Source of the DNA: Streptomyces avicenniae
Lineage (GTDB): Bacteria; Actinomycetota; Actinomycetes; Streptomycetales; Streptomycetaceae
Direction: 5' to 3'
NCBI RefSeq assembly: GCF_000719135.1
Contig: NZ_JOEK01000019.1
Coordinates: 72,754 to 136,753 of the forward strand
DNA length: 64,000 nucleotides
Below the pieces are notes generated by a model. The model did no database searches. It was not told the origin of the DNA and worked only from the letters and a program-made list of their open reading frames with translations. The position numbers and the translations under genes were made by a program. This document shows, in pieces, positions 7,459 through 13,615 of this stretch. Position 1 is the first letter of the stretch. The number at the start of each line of letters is the position of its first letter.

Positions 7459-8190
7459 GTGGCCGCCACCAAGTTCCGCGAGATCGCCGAGCACCTGGTG
7501 CGGGAGATCACCCTGCTGCCGCCCGGGAGCCGGATCGAGGGCGAGCACGAGGTCGCCGCCCGGTTCGGTGTCGGGCGCGCCGCCGCGCGGGCCGCGCTCC
7601 AGGAGCTGGAGCGGCGGCTGCTCGTCTGCCGGGTGCGGGGCGTGGGCACGTTCACCGCGCGGCGGATCGACTACCTGGTCTCGCCCGACCAGCCGCCGTC
7701 GTGGAGCCGCACGGTGCGTGCGGCGCACTCCCGGCCCCGGACGGTGGTCCGCCGGTGCGAGACGGTGCCGATGCCGCCCGAGGTGGCGGGGCCGCTCGGC
7801 CGGGAGCCGGGCTCGCCGTGCCACCGCCTCCAGCGCCGTTCGTTCGTGGACGAACTCCCGGCGTGCTGGGGCACCGAGTGGGTCCCGGCTGACGTGCTGC
7901 CGGAACTGGGCGTGGCCCTCGGCGCGTCCGACTCCCTCGACCGCATCCTGCGCGAGTCCGCCGGGGCGACGCCGCGGCGCGCCTGGTGGCGGGCGGCGCT
8001 TGAGTGCGCCTCGGCGGAGACGGCGGCCGAGCTGGGCAGCCGGGCCGGTGATCCGGCGTGGCTGGTGGAGAGCCTGAACGAGGACGTGCCGTCGGGGCGG
8101 CTGCTGTACCTCTCGCACCGCTGGCTGCGCGCGGACACCGTCAGGCTGGTGCTGGAGACCGGTGGCACGCCGGGACCGCGCCCGGCGTGA
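7459..8190 (+). CDS. GntR/UTRA-family transcriptional regulator (second copy)
   Basis: This is a 243-residue regulator with a GntR winged helix at residues 5-65 (FREIAEHLVREITLLPPGSRIEGEHEVAARFGVGRAAARAALQELE, shown here only as the helix pattern). A UTRA-type effector domain follows (PCHRLQRRSFVDELPACWG). The GTG start has GAGGA about eight bases upstream. Proteins of this PhnF-like class beside phosphonate genes usually sense a phosphonate or phosphate metabolite. It is divergent from phnM and convergent with the second phosphonate operon, so either could be its target. It has little similarity to the first GntR protein outside the DNA-binding part, which suggests a different effector. Confidence 0.82.
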   Translation: MAATKFREIAEHLVREITLLPPGSRIEGEHEVAARFGVGRAAARAALQELERRLLVCRVRGVGTFTARRIDYLVSPDQPPSWSRTVRAAHSRPRTVVRRCETVPMPPEVAGPLGREPGSPCHRLQRRSFVDELPACWGTEWVPADVLPELGVALGASDSLDRILRESAGATPRRAWWRAALECASAETAAELGSRAGDPAWLVESLNEDVPSGRLLYLSHRWLRADTVRLVLETGGTPGPRPA

Positions 8191-8212
8191 CCACCGGCCG
8201 CCGTCACGGGCG
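8179..8212. terminator. Candidate bidirectional terminator between convergent genes
   Basis: CGCCC and GTGAC (8179-8191) can pair with GTCAC and GGGCG (8203-8212) around an 11-base loop with a short bulge. The hairpin straddles the stop codons of the convergent GntR gene (8190) and alcohol dehydrogenase gene (8204). There is no U-tract, which is usual for actinobacterial terminators. Confidence 0.35.
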
Positions 8213-9271
8213 TACGGCCCAGCGGGGTGTACGGGCGGGTGTGCGGGGCCGGTTGAGCAGGGGCGCGAGGGCGTCGAGCGTCACCGGCTCGGCGACGAGG
8301 CCGGTCCACGGGCGCCGGTCACGGGTGCGGGCGAGGAAGTCCACGGCCGCGACGAGGTGCCTGGGCTCGTAGTTGTGGACGCCGCGGACGGTCTGCCAGC
8401 CGCGCACCAGGCGCTGCGGGTCGAGGGGGACGGCGGGCCCCGGCGTGACGGAACCGGCCAGCACCGCCGTCCCGCCGACGTCCAGCGCGTCGAGGACGCG
8501 CGCGACGGCGGCGGAGGCGCCGGAGAACTCCAGCGCCGCGTCCACCTCGCCCACCTCGCCGTCCTGCGTGGCGACGACGGTGCGCGTCGCGCCGAACTCC
8601 CCGGCCAGCGCAAGGCGTTCGGGCTCCACGTCGAGCGCCACCACCTCGGCCGCGCCCGCGTCCGCCGCCCAGGCCACCGCCGTCAGCCCCAGCATGCCCG
8701 CGCCGCTGACCAGCACCCGCCGCCCGGCGAGTCCTCCGGCCAGCTCGACGGCCGCCGCCACCGTCGCCGTCGCGCAGGCCGCCGGGGCGGCGACGGCGTC
8801 GGGCAGGCCGGAGGGAACCCGCACCACGGGCGTGCCGCGCGGCAGGTGCACATGGCTGGCGTAGCAGCCGGACAGCCGCCGGTCCGGCTCGAACGGCCGG
8901 TGGCCGATCTTGGTCAGCGACCTGCACTTGGCGGTACGGCCCGCCGCGCACCGGTCGCACCGGCCGCAGCCCGCGACGACGCCCCATACGACCCGGTCGC
9001 CCGGCCGCAGCGGGGCGCCGTCCACCGCGCGGGCGCCCGGCCCGGCGGCCACGACCTCGCCGACCGCCTCGTGGCCGAGGATGCCGGGGCACGGGCCGGG
9101 GCGTCTGCCCGTCACGGTGTGCAGGTCGCTGCCGCAGACGGTGGCCAGCGCCACGCGTACCAGTGCCTCGCCCGGCTCCGGCTCCGGCAGCGGCACCCGG
9201 TGTGTCTCGAACCGTCCGCCGCCCGTCCACACCAGGGCCGCGGCCGTCACCTCACCTGTCGGCGTAGCCAT
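8204..9271 (-). CDS. Zinc-dependent alcohol dehydrogenase, phosphonate-associated (TIGR03366/HpnZ-like)
   Basis: This is a 355-residue medium-chain dehydrogenase. The catalytic zinc ligands are in ATVCGSDLHTVTGRRPG and GHEAVGEVV. The structural zinc site is GCGRCDRCAAGRTAKC, with four Cys. The nucleotide site is VLVSGAGMLGLTAVAWA. The LTKIGHRPF and NYEPRHL segments fit the phosphonate-associated alcohol dehydrogenases. It could oxidise a hydroxyalkylphosphonate to the aldehyde used by the phosphonatase-like hydrolase, but the substrate is inferred. It is the last gene of the second operon and overlaps the end of the fused phnE gene by 25 bases. A GAGGTG ribosome site precedes ATG 9271. Confidence 0.82.
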   Translation of the reverse strand: MATPTGEVTAAALVWTGGGRFETHRVPLPEPEPGEALVRVALATVCGSDLHTVTGRRPGPCPGILGHEAVGEVVAAGPGARAVDGAPLRPGDRVVWGVVAGCGRCDRCAAGRTAKCRSLTKIGHRPFEPDRRLSGCYASHVHLPRGTPVVRVPSGLPDAVAAPAACATATVAAAVELAGGLAGRRVLVSGAGMLGLTAVAWAADAGAAEVVALDVEPERLALAGEFGATRTVVATQDGEVGEVDAALEFSGASAAVARVLDALDVGGTAVLAGSVTPGPAVPLDPQRLVRGWQTVRGVHNYEPRHLVAAVDFLARTRDRRPWTGLVAEPVTLDALAPLLNRPRTPARTPRWAVRP

Positions 9272-10917
9272 CCGGAACACCTCTCCACCACGATCACGAC
9301 GACGAACACGAGGAGCACGATGCCGCCGGCGAACGCGAAGTTCAGCGTCCTGACGGCCTCGAAGAGCAGGAACCCGACGCCGCCCGCGCCCACGATGCCC
9401 AGGACCGTGGAGGCGCGGATGTTGACGTCGAGCAGGTAGAGGCTCGACCCGACCAGTGACGGGACCACCTGCGGCACCACCGCCGTGGACAGCCGCTGCC
9501 ACCAGCCGCCGCCCACCGCGCGCACCGCCTCAAGCGGCCCGGGGTCGATCTCCTCTGCGGCGTCGGCGACGAGCTTGCCGAGGAACCCGACCGAGCCCAC
9601 CGCGAGCGCCGCGGCCCCGGCCAGCGGGCCGAGCCCGATGGCCGCCACGAACACGATGGCGAGGACCAGTTCGGGGATCGCCCGTACGCCGAGGATCGTC
9701 GCCCTGGCCCCCCAGTACACGAGCGGGTGCGGCGCCACCGGGTGGGCGGCGAGCAGCCCCAGCGGTATCGACAGCACCACCCCGGCGGCGGTCGCCACGA
9801 CGCCGATCGCCAGCGTCTCCAGGAGGGCCGTGGTCAGCGCGCCGCCGACGGCCGTGAAGTCGGGCGGCAGCATGCGCCCGGCCATGTCGGCGATGTCGTC
9901 GAGCGAGGTGAACACCTCGCGCGGGTCGATCTCCAGGGCGAACAGCCCGTGGACGGTGACGGCGGCGAGCAGCGCGGCCGAGCCGAACCGGGCGATCCGC
10001 TCCCGGCTCCACGGCGCGGTGACCCGTACGGTGTCGCGCGGGGCGGTGGCCCCGGCCGCACGGCCGGCGACGGGGCGGGTCAGCAGCAGCCGCCGCAGGC
10101 CGATCGACAGCAGCTCCATCCCGGCGATGATCACCAGGATGACGACGACGATGCCCAGCGCACGGTCGTACACCAGGCCGCGCAGGGCGTCCTGGAGGGC
10201 GAAGCCGATGCCGCCCGCGCCGACGAAGCCGAGCACCACGGACGTCCGCAGGTTGATGTCGATGCGGTAGACGAACAGCGAGATCCACGCGGGCACCACC
10301 TGCGGCAGCACCCCGGCTGCCAGTTCCTGCAGGCGCCCGGCGCCCGTGGCGCGCGCGGCCTCGCGGGGCCCCGGGTCGCTGTCCTCGATGGCCTCGGCGA
10401 ACACCTTGCCGAGCATCCCCACCGAGTGCAGGCCGAGCGCGAGGACGCCGGGCAGCACGCCGATGCCCATCGCCCGCACCAGCAGCACCGCGAACACGAG
10501 GTCGGGCACGGCGCGGCAGAACGTGATGACGCCGCGCGCGCCTGTCCGGACGAGGCGGCCGGGGCCGGTGTTGCGGGCCGCGAGGAACGCGAGCGGCACG
10601 GACAGCACGGTCGCCAGGACCGTGCCGAGCACGGCGATGAGCAGCGTCTCGACCGCGAGGTCCACGATCCGGCCGGGTTCGTCCAGCCGGGCGGGCAGCA
10701 TGCGGTCGATGAGGTTGCCCACGTCCTCGGCGCCCTCGGTGAACGCCGTCAGGCTCACGTCGAGGGAGACGGCGCTCGTGACGACGGCGGCGAGGGCGAG
10801 CAGGACGGCCGCCGTCAGGCGCGCGTGCCGTGCGGTCAGGGGCGGGCGGACGGGCGGACGGACGGGTGGCCGCGCGGGGCCGGGCCCGGCGTGCCCCGGT
10901 TCAGCCATGTCGGTCAC
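9247..10917 (-). CDS. phnE: Double-domain phosphonate permease PhnE-PhnE (second importer)
   Basis: This is a 556-residue protein made of two PhnE permease domains in tandem, about twice the normal length. Domain 1 (about residues 30-275) has FCRAVPDLVFAVLLV and LGFVGAGGIGFAL. Domain 2 (about 300-556) has GVRAIPELVLAIVFV and LGIVGAGGVGFLL. Each has its own EAA loop (EAIEDSDPGPREAARATGAG and DAAEEIDPGPLEAVRAVGGG). The fusion probably gives both halves of the membrane channel in one chain. The GTG start at 10917 overlaps the phnC stop by 17 bases. ATG 10908 is an equally good start, giving an 8-base overlap. It lies between phnC and the alcohol dehydrogenase in one operon. Confidence 0.88.
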   Translation of the reverse strand: MTDMAEPGHAGPGPARPPVRPPVRPPLTARHARLTAAVLLALAAVVTSAVSLDVSLTAFTEGAEDVGNLIDRMLPARLDEPGRIVDLAVETLLIAVLGTVLATVLSVPLAFLAARNTGPGRLVRTGARGVITFCRAVPDLVFAVLLVRAMGIGVLPGVLALGLHSVGMLGKVFAEAIEDSDPGPREAARATGAGRLQELAAGVLPQVVPAWISLFVYRIDINLRTSVVLGFVGAGGIGFALQDALRGLVYDRALGIVVVILVIIAGMELLSIGLRRLLLTRPVAGRAAGATAPRDTVRVTAPWSRERIARFGSAALLAAVTVHGLFALEIDPREVFTSLDDIADMAGRMLPPDFTAVGGALTTALLETLAIGVVATAAGVVLSIPLGLLAAHPVAPHPLVYWGARATILGVRAIPELVLAIVFVAAIGLGPLAGAAALAVGSVGFLGKLVADAAEEIDPGPLEAVRAVGGGWWQRLSTAVVPQVVPSLVGSSLYLLDVNIRASTVLGIVGAGGVGFLLFEAVRTLNFAFAGGIVLLVFVVVIVVERCSGWLRRQVR

Positions 10918-11680
10918 CGACCGGCCCGGCGTCCGGCGCGACCTGGCGGTAGACGCCCATCACCGCGTCGCGGTCCAGCCCGGCGGCGGCGCGGTCGAGC
11001 ACCTTGACGCCCTGGCGCAGCCCGATGAGGCGGTCCGCCCAGCCGAGGGCCAGATCGACCTGGTGCAGCGTGCACACCACGGTCATCCGTTCCTCCAGGC
11101 ACACCTGGACGAGCAGGTCCATCACGACGCGGGCGTTCTCCGGGTCGAGGGAGGCGACCGGCTCGTCCGCGAGCAGCAGGGCGGGGCGCTGCATCAGCGT
11201 CCTGGCGATGGCCACCCGCTGCTGCTGTCCGCCGGACAGCGTGTCGGCGCGCTGGAACGCCCGGTCGGCGAGGCCGACGCGTTCCAGGTGGTCCAGCGCC
11301 TCACGCCGCATGGCCCTGGGGTACGTCGGCACGCCGTAGCGAGGGCCGCGCAGCCGCCCGAGCCCGCCGACGAGCACGTTCTCCAGGCAGCTGAGCCGCC
11401 CGACGAGGTGGAACTGCTGGAAGACGAAGCCCACGCGGGTGCGCAGCGCGCGCAGTTCCCCGGGGCGGGCGCGGTCCACCCGCACGCCCAGCACCTCGAT
11501 CTCCCCCGACGACGCAGGGAGGAGCCCGTTCAGGCAGCGCAGCAGCGTTGACTTGCCCGAGCCCGACAGCCCGAGGAGGACGGTGAGTTCGCCCTCCCCG
11601 ACCGTCAGGCCGACGTCGTCGAGCGCCGTGGTGCCGCCGAACCGCCGGGTGAGCGCCCGGGTGGTGATGACCGGGGACAC
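10901..11680 (-). CDS. phnC: Phosphonate ABC transporter ATPase PhnC (second importer)
   Basis: This is a 259-residue ATPase with Walker A GLSGSGKST, Q-loop GFVFQQFHLVGRLSCLENV, signature LSGGQQQRVAIARTL, Walker B LLLADEPVASLDPE and H-loop CTLHQVD. The segment VLVGGLGRLRGPRYG is characteristic of PhnC proteins. It starts with GTG one base after the phnD stop and overlaps the fused phnE gene. It should energise uptake by the second phosphonate importer. Confidence 0.92.
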   Translation of the reverse strand: MSPVITTRALTRRFGGTTALDDVGLTVGEGELTVLLGLSGSGKSTLLRCLNGLLPASSGEIEVLGVRVDRARPGELRALRTRVGFVFQQFHLVGRLSCLENVLVGGLGRLRGPRYGVPTYPRAMRREALDHLERVGLADRAFQRADTLSGGQQQRVAIARTLMQRPALLLADEPVASLDPENARVVMDLLVQVCLEERMTVVCTLHQVDLALGWADRLIGLRQGVKVLDRAAAGLDRDAVMGVYRQVAPDAGPVGDRHG

Positions 11681-11681
11681 G

Positions 11682-12650
11682 TCAGCCTTCCTCGCACTTG
11701 TCCGAGCGGGTCGTCGCGCAGACCCGGCGGACGCTGTCGTAGTCGGCGTCGGTGGCGGGCACGACGCCCCACGCCTCCTCGCCCGTCAGCAGGCAGGGGC
11801 TGTCGCACAGGCCCTCCCCCATCAGGTGGTCGGCGTTCGCCCGCTCGGTGAAGAGCGTGGTGAGCCGCTCGGTGGCCGCCTCGCCCAGCTCGGAGCGTGC
11901 GACGAAGAGCGAGCCGGGGATGACCTCGGAGGTCCACACCTTCTTCAGGTCGCCCTCGGCGAGGTCGCCGCTGTCGATCAGCGTCTGGTCCACCATGGAC
12001 TCCATGGCGAAGCCCGCCTCGCAGTCCCCGTTGAGGACGGCCAGGGCCGAGGCGTCGTGGCCGCCCGCGTACACGGGCCGCAGCCCCGCGGTCAGGTCCT
12101 CCTCGCGGGCCGAGTCGATGACCCCGGCCTCGGTCAGCCCGGCGCTCGGGTAGAGGAATCCCGAGGTGGAGCCCGGGTCCACGAAGCAGACGTCCCGGCC
12201 CGCGAAGTCCGCGAGCCCGTCGATCGCGTCGTTGTCGCCCTGGGTCAGCCCGTAGGAGCGGTACCCGGCCGGTACGCCCTCGGCCGGGGCGACCGCGCCG
12301 AGCGGCGTGATCTCGGCGCCGTTGTCCAGCGCGACGGTGTAGGCGAAGGGGCCGAGGAAGGCGATGTCCACGTGCCCGGCGATCAGGCCCTCGACCACGC
12401 CGGCGTAGTCGCTGGCCTGGCGGAACTCGACCTCGGCGCCGGTCTCCTGGGTGATCAGTTCGATCAGGGGCTCGTAACCCGCCGCCAGATCGGTGGAGTT
12501 CTCGTTGGGGATGGCGGCGAGGACCAGCGTCCCCGGCAGACCGTCCTCGGCGGTGGCGTCCTCGCCGTCGCCGCCTCCGCAGGCGGTGAGGAGGAGCAGG
12601 CAGGACAGGGCGAGGGCGGCCGGGCCACGGCCGCGCACGGACGCGTTCAC
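11682..12650 (-). CDS. phnD: Phosphonate/phosphate ABC transporter binding lipoprotein PhnD (second importer)
   Basis: This is a 322-residue lipoprotein. The signal ends LLLLTAC with the lipidated Cys at residue 24, and a GGGDGED linker follows. The mature part starts LVLAAIPNENSTDLAAGYEPL. It contains the family segments VDIAFLGPFAYTVAL and VDPGSTSGFLYPSAGL, the latter being the anion-binding loop region. Four Cys near the C-terminus (CDSPCLL, RRVCATT, DKCEE) may form disulfides outside the cell. GTG 12650 overlaps the stop of the hydrolase gene (GTGA). It is the binding component for the second importer. Confidence 0.92.
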   Translation of the reverse strand: MNASVRGRGPAALALSCLLLLTACGGGDGEDATAEDGLPGTLVLAAIPNENSTDLAAGYEPLIELITQETGAEVEFRQASDYAGVVEGLIAGHVDIAFLGPFAYTVALDNGAEITPLGAVAPAEGVPAGYRSYGLTQGDNDAIDGLADFAGRDVCFVDPGSTSGFLYPSAGLTEAGVIDSAREEDLTAGLRPVYAGGHDASALAVLNGDCEAGFAMESMVDQTLIDSGDLAEGDLKKVWTSEVIPGSLFVARSELGEAATERLTTLFTERANADHLMGEGLCDSPCLLTGEEAWGVVPATDADYDSVRRVCATTRSDKCEEG

Positions 12651-13330
12651 GCGGCGACCCCCGCCGTGACGAGGGCGGGCAGCTCGGCGACGGAGTTCAG
12701 CACGTGCGTGTGCGGGACGTCCGCGAACTCGGCGGGGCCGTGCGCGCCCGTCAGCACCCCGGCCACCACACCGGCCCCGGCGCGCGAGCCCGCCAGCAGG
12801 TCGCTCGCCGTGTCACCGGCCACCGCCACCGCCGCGACGTCGTCCACCCCGAGCCGCAGCACGGCGGCCAGGATCATGTCGGGGAACGGCCGCCCCCGGC
12901 CCGCGTCCACCGGCGACAGCGCGAGGTCGATCGCGCCGCGCCAGCCGAGCGCGTCGATCAGCGCGTCGCGCGTCGCCGGGGCGAACCCGGTGGTCAGCGC
13001 CACCTTGACACCCGCGTCCCGCAGCCGCGCGAGGGCTTCGGCGGCGCCGGGCACCTCCGCGGCGCCGCCGTCGGCCAGGGAGCGGGCGTACGCGTCCTCG
13101 AACATCCCGTTCGCACGCCGCGCCAGGGCCTCGTCGCCGCCGGTGAGGGAGCGGAAGACCTCGATCTTCGACTGGCCCATCGTCGCGCGGGCGTGGTCCT
13201 CCGCGCGGCTGTACGCGGGGGTGCCGGGTTCGAGGCCCAGCCCGGCGAGCGCCGCGCCGAAAGCGGCGAGCACCGAGCCGTCGTCATGGACGGTCGTCCC
13301 CGCCATGTCCAGGCAGACCAGCTGCATCAT
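12647..13330 (-). CDS. Phosphonatase-like HAD hydrolase (second copy)
   Basis: This is a 227-residue phosphonatase-like HAD protein and the first gene of the second phosphonate operon. Motif I is LDMAGTT, with Ala replacing the general-acid Asp as in PhnX. The cap has ATMGQSKIEVFRSL, with the lysine at the PhnX Schiff-base position. Motif II is ALTTGF and the acidic loop is VAGDTASDLLAG. It resembles the first copy along its whole length but is clearly diverged, so the two may act on different phosphonates. GAGGAG lies five bases before ATG 13330, which favours it over the adjacent ATG at 13327. The gene overlaps phnD, which ties the enzyme to the importer. Confidence 0.88.
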   Translation of the reverse strand: MMQLVCLDMAGTTVHDDGSVLAAFGAALAGLGLEPGTPAYSRAEDHARATMGQSKIEVFRSLTGGDEALARRANGMFEDAYARSLADGGAAEVPGAAEALARLRDAGVKVALTTGFAPATRDALIDALGWRGAIDLALSPVDAGRGRPFPDMILAAVLRLGVDDVAAVAVAGDTASDLLAGSRAGAGVVAGVLTGAHGPAEFADVPHTHVLNSVAELPALVTAGVAA

Positions 13331-13348
13331 CAGTTCTCCTCGCACACA

Positions 13349-13373
13349 CCGGGGCGACGTCCTGTCGCCCCGG
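13349..13373. promoter_or_regulatory. Perfect hairpin in the leader of the second phosphonate operon
   Basis: Ten-base arms CCGGGGCGAC and GTCGCCCCGG pair perfectly around the 5-base loop GTCCT. The hairpin ends 19 bases before the hydrolase start codon, upstream of its ribosome site. It could be an operator, an attenuator or a processing site. No U-tract is seen. Confidence 0.4.
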
Positions 13374-13444
13374 CGCCAGCATGGGAAGTCACGCGGAACC
13401 GGCCGCGCGCTGCGGATGACGGCGAGGGGAACAGCGGCCGACGC

Positions 13445-13476
13445 GGTCCGCGGGTTGTCCGGACAACCCACGGACC
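13445..13476. promoter_or_regulatory. Long palindrome, probable regulator operator
   Basis: The core GGGTTGTCCGGACAACCC (13452-13469) is an 18-base perfect palindrome. It extends outwards through one mismatch to GGTCCG and CGGACC, giving 16-base arms with no spacer. Such a site suits a dimeric repressor of the GntR or similar class. It sits in the 285-base gap between the second phosphonate operon (minus strand) and the SpoIIE-type gene (plus strand), so either could be controlled. Confidence 0.5.
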
Positions 13477-13615
13477 ACCGCGCCCGCCGCCGTGCGGCCA
13501 CCCGGGCGGAATCCGGTACCGCCGTACGACCGGCCGCGGCGGCCGACCCGCCGGAACCGTGGGATATTTCTCTCGAATCGGACGCAAGCTCTTTCCCTCG
13601 GGAGAAGGACAGGCA

